The notes below the pieces were generated by a model that had not been told where the DNA came from, searched no databases, and was given only the letters and a program-made list of their open reading frames with translations. Source: Myxococcales bacterium (GTDB taxonomy: Bacteria > Myxococcota > UBA796 > SXON01). Taken from it: a stretch of DNA of 25,520 nucleotides. Each line of letters opens with the position of its first letter. Position 1 is the stretch's first letter. This document shows positions 18,017-25,095 of this stretch, piece after piece. The stretch is taken from the NCBI GenBank assembly GCA_009692585.1, contig SHYX01000056.1:1-25520 (forward strand), in the 5' to 3' direction. A program made the position numbers and the translations under genes.

Positions 18017-18432
18017 CCCCAGCGGCCGCTGACCAGCTCGCGTCCATCGCGAGATACGAATTGTTCGCCCGCCTCCGCTGGTTCGGTGTGGCCTTGTTCA
18101 TCGTCGCGGTCCCCATTCCCGGCGCAGTGCTCGTCGCCATCGTGCAGGGCAGCGTCCCGTGGACCTGGATCTTCCCCGCGATGGGCTGCCTGGGACTGTC
18201 TCTCGGCGCGTTCGGGACCGCGAACGACACCGCGCTGCACGCCCTCCGGACCGCAGGGCGCGGTGGGCTGCCAGAGTCCGCGGCACGGGAGCTCGAGCAC
18301 GAAGAAGCGGTGCGTCCGGCACGACTCGCCCAGGTCCACCACTCCCCGAAGGCGTCGGTAATCATCCCCTTTGTTGCCGCGGCGCTCATGGTCTACGTCG
18401 TCCGCCACCTGATCTACGCTGAGTCCGGATGA
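18013..18432 (+). CDS. Small three-span membrane protein
   Basis: The 139-residue protein starts at a GTG overlapping the TetR stop. It has hydrophobic segments at about 23-46, 51-72 and 116-135, separated by a 40-residue charged, Glu/Arg/His-rich loop. No signal peptide or known domain is recognised. Its ATGA overlap with the propeller gene downstream and GTGA overlap with the regulator upstream argue that all three products are made in fixed ratio. It may anchor the propeller or be the regulator's target. Confidence 0.8.
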   Translation: MTPAAADQLASIARYELFARLRWFGVALFIVAVPIPGAVLVAIVQGSVPWTWIFPAMGCLGLSLGAFGTANDTALHALRTAGRGGLPESAARELEHEEAVRPARLAQVHHSPKASVIIPFVAAALMVYVVRHLIYAESG

Positions 18433-19610
18433 GTCGCCTCGCCTGGGTCACGGGCGATCGACAGATCGCGATTGCCGCGGCCGACGGCTCGGACAGCAAC
18501 CTGCTCACTGCCGGCGTCGCGCAGCAGTTCGGGGCGTGGGGACAACCCGCCCGACCCCAGGGCCACTGGTCGTGGCCCACCTGGTCTCCCGACGGAAAGT
18601 GGGTGGCCGCGTTCATGGTCGAGGGGAGCGACGGGGGGTCATCGCCGGTGCGGGTGCAGGTGCTCGGGGTCGACGGCGTTCACCAGGAGTTGTGGTGGGA
18701 AGCCGGCGGCGTCGCCCCCATCTACCTGCAGTGGCACCCACAGGGTGATGCGCTGGCCGCGTTGGTGCAGAAAGCCGGCGAGCTCCACCTGGTGGCCATC
18801 CGGCGGTCGGAGATGGGCCGCGGCCGCCTGGTCGAAGAGGGGGTGCCCGTCTTCTTCAGCTGGACGCCTGACGGGGGGCGCCTGCTGGTGCACGCCGGCG
18901 ATCGCGGCGTGTCCCGCGGTCGGCTGGTCCTCCGCGATCCCTTCGGAGCCGCGGAGGATGTGCTCTACGATCGGCCACCGGGCAGCTTCTGCGCCCCGGT
19001 CTTCGTCGGCGGGTTCGCGCTCTGGGCTACGCCCGAGGACGGGGGCAGCCTGATCTACGCCAGCACTCCCGACGGGCGCCGGGCCAGGCCGGTGATCAAC
19101 CGGAAGGGGCTCTGCGCGCTCATCGCCGCGCCCGGCGGGAGCAGCCTACTGGCGGTGGCCAACGCCCCTGGCGGAGAAGGCACGCCGTACGCCGGAATCG
19201 ACATCTGCGACCTCGTCACCCAAGAGGTCCGGCCCCTCACCCGGATGCCCTGCCTCGCCTTCTTCTGGTCGCCCACCGGAGACTGGCTCCTGGTCGCCGA
19301 AGTGTGCAGCGACGACAACTGCCTCCGGTGGTGGAAGATGGCCGTCAACGGGGACGCCCCCGTCCCGCTGGGCACCTTCTGGCCCACCCGTGACGTGATC
19401 TTCTTCCTGCACTTCTTCGACCAATACTCGATGAGCCATCCACTTGTCTCGCGCGACGGGCGACACATCGTCTTCGCCGGGTACCCCGCGGGAGGTGGAC
19501 ACGCCGATCTGTCGCGCCCACCGCGCATCTACCTGGGCGACGTCGACCGGCCGGACGCACCAGCCATCGAGGTAGACGGCGGCTCATTCGCCGTATTCTC
19601 GCATCGGTGA
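18429..19610 (+). CDS. Cytoplasmic TolB/WD40-like beta-propeller protein
   Basis: The 393-residue protein repeats a W-S/T-P-D/T-G-x-x-L/V pattern characteristic of PD40/TolB-type blades: PTWSPDGKWVAAF, LQWHPQGDALAAL, FSWTPDGGRLLV, FFWSPTGDWLLVAE and VSRDGRHIVFAG. That suggests a six- or seven-bladed propeller. Unlike TolB it has no signal peptide, so it should stay in the cytoplasm. A few cysteines (for example CSDDNC) may be structural. It ends the TetR operon. Propellers usually bind partners or ligands; no catalytic motif is visible. Confidence 0.8.
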   Translation: MSRLAWVTGDRQIAIAAADGSDSNLLTAGVAQQFGAWGQPARPQGHWSWPTWSPDGKWVAAFMVEGSDGGSSPVRVQVLGVDGVHQELWWEAGGVAPIYLQWHPQGDALAALVQKAGELHLVAIRRSEMGRGRLVEEGVPVFFSWTPDGGRLLVHAGDRGVSRGRLVLRDPFGAAEDVLYDRPPGSFCAPVFVGGFALWATPEDGGSLIYASTPDGRRARPVINRKGLCALIAAPGGSSLLAVANAPGGEGTPYAGIDICDLVTQEVRPLTRMPCLAFFWSPTGDWLLVAEVCSDDNCLRWWKMAVNGDAPVPLGTFWPTRDVIFFLHFFDQYSMSHPLVSRDGRHIVFAGYPAGGGHADLSRPPRIYLGDVDRPDAPAIEVDGGSFAVFSHR

Positions 19611-19648
19611 GCCGGGCCGGTGGCGGGATTGACACATCGGTGATACAA

Positions 19649-19662
19649 CTTGACGCGTCAAG
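19649..19662. promoter_or_regulatory. 14-bp perfect palindrome just before the start codon
   Basis: CTTGACGCGTCAAG is self-complementary along its whole length and lies eight bases upstream of the ATG at 19671. A further TTGACA occurs at 19629-19634, 21 bases (two helical turns) before the TTGACG half. This looks like a dimeric repressor operator, possibly three half-sites. No good -10 element is seen 16-18 bases after the TTGACA. Confidence 0.5.
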
Positions 19663-19670
19663 GTGCCTCC

Positions 19671-20060
19671 ATGTCCCTCCTCGATACCATCGCGAACCGT
19701 GTCGCCCGCCCCGCCGGCAAGGCCCTCGACCCCACCATCCGTGACATCGTGCACGCCGTGCTCAAAGAGCACGGCTACGCCAGCCCGGCCGAGGTGCAGG
19801 CCCTGCGCGACGAAGTCCGCGACATGCGCCAGCGCATCGACGGGATGGCCGCCCGCCTTGCCGAGTGCATCAAGCTCGCCGACGCAGCGCGCGCCGAGGC
19901 GGCCGCCCGCCCGCAGCCGGCCGTCACTCCCGCAGCCGCGGTCGGCGCCGCACACTGCGTCGTCCCGGGATGCGACGGCTCGGTCCGCAGCAAGGGTTTC
20001 TGCTCTCCGCATTACCAGAAGTGGCGGCGCGGCACCCTGGACGGATTTCCCAACCGCTAG
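19671..20060 (+). CDS. Small coiled-coil protein with C-terminal zinc-knuckle motif
   Basis: The 129-residue protein has an N-terminal helical part, a charged heptad-like coiled coil (about 38-76), an Ala/Pro linker (79-94) and a C-terminal CX4CX9CX2H cluster (Cys96, Cys101, Cys111, His114) followed by a basic YQKWRRG stretch. The cluster resembles small zinc-binding modules next to HNH or DNA-binding proteins and likely binds zinc. ATG 19671 is chosen for its AGGTG ribosome binding site at 19661-19665. An ATG-equivalent start at 19650 lies within the palindrome. The gene appears monocistronic. A nucleic-acid-binding role is inference. Confidence 0.8.
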   Translation: MSLLDTIANRVARPAGKALDPTIRDIVHAVLKEHGYASPAEVQALRDEVRDMRQRIDGMAARLAECIKLADAARAEAAARPQPAVTPAAAVGAAHCVVPGCDGSVRSKGFCSPHYQKWRRGTLDGFPNR

Positions 20061-20077
20061 CCCGCTAGCCCCGCGCG

Positions 20078-21061
20078 CTACAGTTGCGTCCAGGACGCGG
20101 CACCTACAAGATCGGGTGCCGACGCGGCCAGGGTATAGACGGCCCGACGGTTCTTGATCTCGTCCACTCCGTCCGCGGTCGCGACGGCCGGGTCACGCTC
20201 GCCCAGACCAGAGTAGTAGATACTGCCTTTGAAGCCCGCCCTCTTGAACCATCCGGCGATGGCCCTGGCGCGGTCGAGCGAGAGGCCTTCGTTCCGCCCC
20301 GCGTCGCCCACGGTGTCGGTGTGCCCATCGACATACAGCTTGATGACCACGTCCTTTCCGTACTTGGCCAGGGTGTTGTCGACCTCCACCATCGCCGCCT
20401 GCAACTTGGGTAGCTCGGCGTCACCGATGACAGCCGAGCCGCTGTCGAAGACGACGTCCTCGTGGGGGATGCTGTACTTCCACGGGTTGAGCTCCAACTC
20501 GGCGTAGAAGCCGTCGGCATCGTAGCCCTTCAGCTTCATCTTGAGGGCCTCGCCGTTGGCCTGGGACCAGTTGACGTGGATCGCCTCGCCCCCGCGCGCG
20601 CTCGACGGCGTCATCGCCCCGCCGATCTCGGTACCGCCGGGCCCGAAGATGGACAGCTCGACGCGGGATGCGTCTCGCTCCAGCGTGACCGACAGGCTGC
20701 GCCCCGGGAGGTCCAGGGAGTTGGGTACCAGTCGCATCTTCATCGGCGGGAGCACCGCGACCGTGAACTTCAGGGGCATCTCGCCGCTCTCGCCGTCCGT
20801 GGTCTCGATGGTGATGCTGCCCGTGCAATTGTAGGACCCCTGGCCCAGGTCCAGCTCCCAGGTCTTGCGGTCTTTGGCCGACGACGGCCCGGTCCGGTCG
20901 AAGCGAGCCGATCCACAGGCGCCGTGGACGGTGAGCTCGGAGGCGTCGGTGTTGGTGATCACGGTGAACGAAGGCCTGGCGGTGCCCACCTGCCCCTTCT
21001 TCACATACTCCAGGGTGATCGCGTCTTGAGCCAGGGCTGAGGTCAGGGCGAGCAACAACAT
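20078..21061 (-). CDS. OmpA-family peptidoglycan-associated protein
   Basis: The 327-residue exported protein has an N-terminal beta-rich region of unknown family (about 15-190) and a C-terminal OmpA/MotB domain (about 200-315). This contains VVFDSGSA, YVDGHTDTVGDAGRNEGLSLDRA and a closing KNRRAVY, with the Asp and Arg used to bind peptidoglycan diaminopimelate. The start is fixed: an in-frame TAA lies three codons upstream of the ATG. The signal peptide is therefore only MLLLALTSALA before QDA, about 11 residues with no basic n-region. It is divergent from the ALDH gene. Confidence 0.9.
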   Translation of the reverse strand: MLLLALTSALAQDAITLEYVKKGQVGTARPSFTVITNTDASELTVHGACGSARFDRTGPSSAKDRKTWELDLGQGSYNCTGSITIETTDGESGEMPLKFTVAVLPPMKMRLVPNSLDLPGRSLSVTLERDASRVELSIFGPGGTEIGGAMTPSSARGGEAIHVNWSQANGEALKMKLKGYDADGFYAELELNPWKYSIPHEDVVFDSGSAVIGDAELPKLQAAMVEVDNTLAKYGKDVVIKLYVDGHTDTVGDAGRNEGLSLDRARAIAGWFKRAGFKGSIYYSGLGERDPAVATADGVDEIKNRRAVYTLAASAPDLVGAASWTQL

Positions 21062-21223
21062 CCCTCGGCGTTAACCGGTACATGCCTACTTCCGAAAGGC
21101 TCCGAGCCGACCCACGACGACAACCCAGGCCGTCCATGACTGCTCGGATCGGTGACGGGCCCTGGGGACGAAACGGGCTGAACGCCCACGATGTGATATC
21201 CGCGCGCCCTCTCCGAGAGTGCC

Positions 21224-22738
21224 ATGCGTGACGTCCTCGCCCGCCTCGGGCTCAGCGATCTCAATCCCGGCGCCTGGGCCGGCGCGCCGATCGGTGGCGC
21301 CGACGACGGGACCCTGGCCAGTGTCAACCCCAGCGACGATCGCGTCCTCGGCTCGGTCCAACTCGCGACACGCGCGCAGTACGATGCGGTTGCGAGCGAG
21401 GCCGCGCGTGCCTTTCGGGAGTGGCGCATGCTGCCGGCGCCGAAGCGCGGAGAGCTGGTGCGTCAGATGGGGGAGGCCCTGCGCGCAAACAAGGACGACC
21501 TCGGCGCCCTGGTGTCGCTCGAGGTCGGAAAGATCCGGTCCGAAGGGCTCGGCGAGGTGCAGGAGTCCATCGACATCGCCGACTTCTCGGTGGGCCTGTC
21601 GCGCCAGCTCTACGGCCTGAGCCTGCACAGCGAACGGCCCCAGCACCGGATGATGGAGCAGTGGCACCCGCTCGGCCCGATCGGCGTGATCACCGCCTTC
21701 AACTTTCCGAACGCGGTGTGGGCGTGGAATGCGATGCTGGCCGCGGTCTGTGGGGACACCGTCATCTGGAAGCCGTCGCTCAAGGCGCCGCTCACCGCGA
21801 TCGCCACCCACCGGGTGTGCGAGGCCGTCCTCGCCAAGAACGGATGGAGCGGCGTGTTCGGCCTGGTCATCGGTCGGGACGCCGAGGTGGGCGAAGCGAT
21901 GCTCCGTGACGAGCGGTTGCCGCTCATCTCGGCCACCGGCAGCACCCGGATGGGCCGTCGCGTGGGCTCGGTGGTCAGCGAACGCTTCGGCCGGACGCTT
22001 CTGGAGTTGGGCGGCAACAACGCGATCATCGTCGAACCGGACGCCGACCTCTCCTTGGCAGTGCGCGGCATCACCTTCGGCGCGGTGGGGACGGCCGGGC
22101 AGCGGTGCACCACCACCCGTCGACTCTACGTCCACGAGCGCATCTCAGCCGCGCTGCTGCCGCGGCTGGTCGCCGCCTGGAAACAGTGCCGCATCGGCGA
22201 CCCGCTCGCCGAGGGAACACTGGTGGGCCCGCTCATCGACGCCGACGCGGTGGCCGCGTTCGAGCACGCGGTGGCAACGGCAATCTCGCAGGGCGGCGAA
22301 GTCCTCGCCGGCGGCAAGCGGGTCGATCGCCCCGGTCACTATGTCGAGCCCACGCTCATCCGCGCCCACAAGGACATGGCCATCTGCAAGGAAGAGACCT
22401 TCGCGCCCATCCTCTATGTCATCGACTACCGCTCGCTCGACGAGGCCATCCGCCTCCAGAACGACGTTCCCCAGGGGCTCTCCTCGTCGATCTTCACCGA
22501 CAGCTTCCGGTCGGCGGAGACCTTCCTGAGCGCGGCCGGGAGCGACTGCGGCATCGCCAACGTGAACATCGGCACCAGCGGTGCCGAGATCGGCGGGGCG
22601 TTCGGTGGCGAGAAGGAGACCGGCGGCGGCCGTGAGTCGGGCAGCGACGCGTGGAAGGCGTACATGCGGCGGCAGACCAACACCATGAACTGGGGCCGCG
22701 ACCTGCCGCTGGCCCAGGGCATCACCTTCGACGTGTGA
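21224..22738 (+). CDS. Aldehyde dehydrogenase, ALDH7 (aminoadipic-semialdehyde dehydrogenase) type
   Basis: This NAD(P)-dependent enzyme oxidises an aldehyde to an acid; the family acts on alpha-aminoadipic semialdehyde in lysine degradation. The 504-residue protein has the nucleotide-binding region with ITAFNFPNAVW and WKPSLKAPLTA, the general base Glu261 in LELGGNN and the catalytic Cys295 in GQRCTTTRR. Its C-terminal NIGTSGAEIGGAFGGEKETGGG segment is the hallmark of ALDH7/antiquitin. No other lysine-catabolism genes are in the window, so the in vivo substrate is inferred from family only. The ATG is preceded by a weak GAGAG site. Confidence 0.9.
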   Translation: MRDVLARLGLSDLNPGAWAGAPIGGADDGTLASVNPSDDRVLGSVQLATRAQYDAVASEAARAFREWRMLPAPKRGELVRQMGEALRANKDDLGALVSLEVGKIRSEGLGEVQESIDIADFSVGLSRQLYGLSLHSERPQHRMMEQWHPLGPIGVITAFNFPNAVWAWNAMLAAVCGDTVIWKPSLKAPLTAIATHRVCEAVLAKNGWSGVFGLVIGRDAEVGEAMLRDERLPLISATGSTRMGRRVGSVVSERFGRTLLELGGNNAIIVEPDADLSLAVRGITFGAVGTAGQRCTTTRRLYVHERISAALLPRLVAAWKQCRIGDPLAEGTLVGPLIDADAVAAFEHAVATAISQGGEVLAGGKRVDRPGHYVEPTLIRAHKDMAICKEETFAPILYVIDYRSLDEAIRLQNDVPQGLSSSIFTDSFRSAETFLSAAGSDCGIANVNIGTSGAEIGGAFGGEKETGGGRESGSDAWKAYMRRQTNTMNWGRDLPLAQGITFDV

Positions 22739-22744
22739 CGGGTT

Positions 22745-22779
22745 TGACCCACGTTGCGACACCCTTGGGTCAGTGTCGC
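22745..22779. promoter_or_regulatory. Two interleaved inverted repeats (candidate enhancer site)
   Basis: TGACCCA (22745-22751) pairs with TGGGTCA (22766-22772), and GCGACAC (22756-22762) pairs with GTGTCGC (22773-22779). The two 7-bp dyads interlock rather than nest. They lie about 35-70 bases before the sigma-54 -24 element, the right distance for an activator binding site. They could also fold as an RNA pseudoknot at the end of the ALDH transcript, but no T-run follows. Confidence 0.5.
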
Positions 22780-22812
22780 GGGTGGGCTTCGTGATAGTGC
22801 CGCTCCGCCCGA

Positions 22813-22828
22813 TGGCACGGCCCTTGCA
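22813..22828 (+). promoter_or_regulatory. Sigma-54 (-24/-12) promoter
   Basis: TGGCACG, four bases, then TTGCA matches the RpoN consensus exactly, with the GG and GC doublets ten bases apart. Transcription should begin near 22838, leaving a leader of about 22 bases with a GGAG ribosome binding site at 22851-22854 before the pilin ATG at 22861. Confidence 0.85.
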
Positions 22829-22860
22829 GAAGCGGGAGGCGAACCTCTCTGGAGCCCCCC

Positions 22861-23064
22861 ATGATCCGCGAACTCATCCTCGAAGAAGACGGCCAGTCCA
22901 CGGTCGAGTACATGCTGCTCATCAGCGTCATCGTCATTGCGCTGGTGGCGGCAGCCTATGTGTTCGTCCCCGTGTTCGAGGCCGGCGTCAAGGACCTGGC
23001 CAACGACGTCCGCAAGATCCTCTCCACCGGGAAGATCGGCCGAACCGGCACCACGCGCGACTAG
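22861..23064 (+). CDS. Flp-like pilin with class III signal peptide
   Basis: The 67-residue protein starts MIRELILEEDG and then QSTVEYMLL, the class III/Flp prepilin pattern. A prepilin peptidase would cut between Gly11 and Gln12, leaving Glu16 as the conserved Glu5 of the mature subunit. A single hydrophobic helix spans about 18-38 and a short polar tail follows. Such subunits are translocated with an intact helix and polymerise into thin tad-type or archaeal-like pili. No secretion ATPase, platform or peptidase gene is in the window, so assembly proteins must lie elsewhere. Expression is probably RpoN-dependent. Confidence 0.85.
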   Translation: MIRELILEEDGQSTVEYMLLISVIVIALVAAAYVFVPVFEAGVKDLANDVRKILSTGKIGRTGTTRD

Positions 23065-23234
23065 CGTTCGGCGTTTGTGACTTCTGAGCGGAGATCGTCA
23101 GGGTCATCGAAATCGAGTCGCACATCGCGTGCGTCACCGACAACGGGGACGGCGATGACGACGGCGATGACGACGGCGATGACGACCTCGTTGTTGCGCT
23201 CCCGATCCTCACGCTGCCGGTAGTCGCCGCCTGG
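23065..23234. other. Non-coding stretch after the pilin gene
   Basis: No gene is convincing here. The stretch contains the 12-bp triplicate repeat at 23148-23183. A plus frame from 23088 into the IS630-like remnant is open and reads an acidic DGDD repeat then a hydrophobic run, but has no good start. A minus frame over the same bases reads VVIA repeats. I treat both as chance products of the repeat. Confidence 0.4.
23148..23183. repeat. Three perfect copies of a 12-bp tandem repeat
   Basis: GACGGCGATGAC is repeated three times without mismatch at 23148-23159, 23160-23171 and 23172-23183. It lies between the pilin gene and the transposase remnant. Confidence 0.9.
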
Positions 23235-23716
23235 GTGAGGTCGCACTTCGACGTTCGCCTCCTGCGGTCCACGGATACGGAGCGCGAGCAGCTCGAAGCG
23301 CTGAACCGGGGTGGTACGCTCGCCGTCCGCCACATCAAGTGGGCGAACATCCTCCTGATATCCGATCGGGGCCACTCAGCGCTGGAGATCGAGTCGGCGG
23401 GTCACGGGAGCACCTCGACGGTCTACCGGACACCGCAGCGCTTCCTCGAGGAGGGGCTGGAGCGCGCTCTCGCGGAGGATCCGCGCCCAGGTGGAGAGAG
23501 GATGCTGGACGAAAAGCAGGAAGCGCTGCTCGTGGCGACCGCGTGCTCGCCCGCGCCGAAGGAGCTGTACGCCGAGCCGCCGGACCCGTCTCGGCCGGTC
23601 GTCTGCATTGACGAGACGCTCAAGCAGCTCGTGGCCGACGTGAGGTCGCAGCCTGGGAAAAGCGCAGGAACGATGACAAAGCCACGAGAAAGGACGGCAC
23701 GACAGCGGCACCTACG
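23235..23716 (+). pseudogene. IS630-family transposase remnant with two internal deletions
   Basis: The remnant reads like an IS630 transposase with blocks missing. The N-terminal helix-turn-helix part is recognisable (TEREQLEALNRGG, then a TVYRTPQRFLEEGLERAL block, and DEKQEALLVATACSPAP). It then jumps in frame to ELYAEPPDPSRPVVCIDE, the region with the first catalytic Asp, losing about 95 residues. Near 23640 it shifts frame to EVAAWEKRRNDDKAT, which resembles the family C-terminal tail, so most of the DDE catalytic core is gone. The protein cannot transpose. I found no clear terminal inverted repeats or TA duplication. The assignment rests on motif order from family knowledge. Confidence 0.75.
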
Positions 23717-23781
23717 GCGACGACGACGACGCCGGATAATTGCGCTGGTAACCACCCCTGTTCCCCCTCCCAAACGGCCGG

Positions 23782-23934
23782 GCAGCCGAACTCGATGTTC
23801 ACGTTGTTGAAGCGGGACTTCGGCTGCAAGGCGCAGCCGAATTCGATGTTCATCGCGTTGAACACCGAGAGCGGTTGCACCACGAAGCCGAATTCGCTGT
23901 TCATTGCGGTGAACCTTCAGATCGGTTGCAGTTG
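23782..23934. repeat. Three tandem copies of a 51-bp repeat
   Basis: Copies run 23782-23832, 23833-23883 and 23884-23934, each exactly 51 bases. Positions 1-30 are similar (GCCGAAYTCG.TGTTCA..G..GTGAA type) and so is a CGGYTGCA near the end, while about ten bases between differ. A degenerate partial copy lies near 23983-24011. The unit is 17 codons and stays open on both strands: QPNSMF.. on plus, NIEFGC.. on minus. It follows directly after the transposase remnant. I do not recognise the repeat family. Confidence 0.85.
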
Positions 23935-24161
23935 CGAGCGGTCAGCTCACGACGCCGCACGCCGCAGGTCGAGCTGGCCCGCCGTTGCACCACGACCCCG
24001 AACTCGCTGGCGAGGTCACCACCGAGCTGGCCACGGCTGCGGTGGTCCTCCACCCCTACAAGCGACACCGGCGCGAAATCCGGGCCGAGGTCTCGCGGCC
24101 GCAGACGAGAGAGGAGTACCGCCTCCGCGAACCAGTCAGAACCCCTGACGGGAGGTACTAG
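23935..24161 (+). other. Coding-like tail of unknown origin
   Basis: No complete gene is present. One plus-strand frame reads as a plausible protein tail from about 23990 (DPELAGEVTTELATAAVVLH, then a charged REIRAEV and REEYRLREP segment) to a TAG at 24159-24161 that overlaps the stop of the metallophosphoesterase. It has no start codon of its own and I do not recognise the family. It may be the end of a gene disrupted by the repeat and transposon insertions. Confidence 0.3.
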
Positions 24162-25006
24162 ATCTCGACGAGCGTGACCGCCGCGGCCACCGCCTCGGCG
24201 TCCGTCATGCCGATCCATTCCCGGCGATAGCCGAGCGGCGTGCACAGGGCCCGCAGCCCGCCGATCCGGAGGTCGCTCCGTCGGTGGGTGTGGCCGGCGA
24301 TCGCCAACTCCACGCGCGGGTCGCTGAGCAGGACCTCGCCGAGGCCGCGATGTCCGATGAACGCCTGGCAGAAGCGCCAGCCGGGGTGGTCCTTCCGGTA
24401 GAGCTGTTCGGCGAAGGGGACCATGTGGGTGACGCCGACGACGCGCGGTGCGGTGGTGGCGGCCAGCTGGGCCGCGAGGCGTCCCCGCAGCACCGCGGCG
24501 ACGGCCTGACAGGGCAGAGGGCGCCCATCCGGTCCCGGGAACACGGCGTAGACGTGGTCCATCCACTTCATGCCCGCGTATTCGCCGGAGGCATAGGCAT
24601 CGTCGGGCGCACCGAGCGCCTCGTCCTTCATGCTGAGGTCGTACCACCCCAGGGTGCCGACAAAACCGATGCCATCGACCTCCACGCCCCCGGCGTCGAG
24701 GTTGTCGACGCCCGCTTCCGCACACAGGGCCGGCAGCAGGTGATCCAGCCGCCACCAGGCGTGCTGACCTGACGCCAGACCGGTTGGATGGCCCCACACA
24801 TCGTGGTTCCCAGCGAGGAACATCACCCGGGGGCTGACCTTTCGCAGGGCCAACAGACTCTGCAGAAGCACCGTCGGCGAGGTGGCAACGTCCCCGGCAA
24901 CCACCAACACGTCGGGGGCCAGTCGGGCGATTCGATCGCCCAACAGCGCCAGGACTTCCGGCCCGTTCTTGTCGATGTGGATGTCGCTGGTGGCCACGAG
25001 GCGCAT
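24158..25006 (-). CDS. Calcineurin-like metallophosphoesterase
   Basis: The 282-residue cytoplasmic protein has all the dinuclear-metal motifs in order: SDIHID with Asp8 and His10, AGDVA with Asp39, AGNHDVWG with Asn67 and His68, VTHMV and AGHTHRRSD near the C-terminus. It should hydrolyse a phosphomonoester or phosphodiester; nuclease or nucleotide phosphatase roles are both possible. The frame is open to 25081, but the ATG at 25006 places the first strand (MRLVATSDIH) as in the family. It is divergent from the lipoprotein gene, 89 bases apart. Confidence 0.92.
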   Translation of the reverse strand: MRLVATSDIHIDKNGPEVLALLGDRIARLAPDVLVVAGDVATSPTVLLQSLLALRKVSPRVMFLAGNHDVWGHPTGLASGQHAWWRLDHLLPALCAEAGVDNLDAGGVEVDGIGFVGTLGWYDLSMKDEALGAPDDAYASGEYAGMKWMDHVYAVFPGPDGRPLPCQAVAAVLRGRLAAQLAATTAPRVVGVTHMVPFAEQLYRKDHPGWRFCQAFIGHRGLGEVLLSDPRVELAIAGHTHRRSDLRIGGLRALCTPLGYRREWIGMTDAEAVAAAVTLVEI

Positions 25007-25095
25007 GGCGCGCACGTAGCCGGAAAAAAGCCATTGCGTGAGCCGCGCCGAAAGAGTAGTGTGCGGCCCGTTCCTACCCACCTTCCGGAGTTTTC

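Noticed and set aside
19629..19634. Sigma-70 promoter from the TTGACA
   Set aside because: No acceptable -10 hexamer occurs 16-18 bases downstream; the element is better read as part of an operator.
23061..23375. Minus-strand small membrane protein with VVIA repeats
   Set aside because: The hydrophobic run comes only from the 12-bp repeat read backwards, and the frame opposes the transposase remnant.
23782..23934. CRISPR array
   Set aside because: The 51-bp units abut with no spacers, the variable part is only about ten bases, and no cas-like gene is present.
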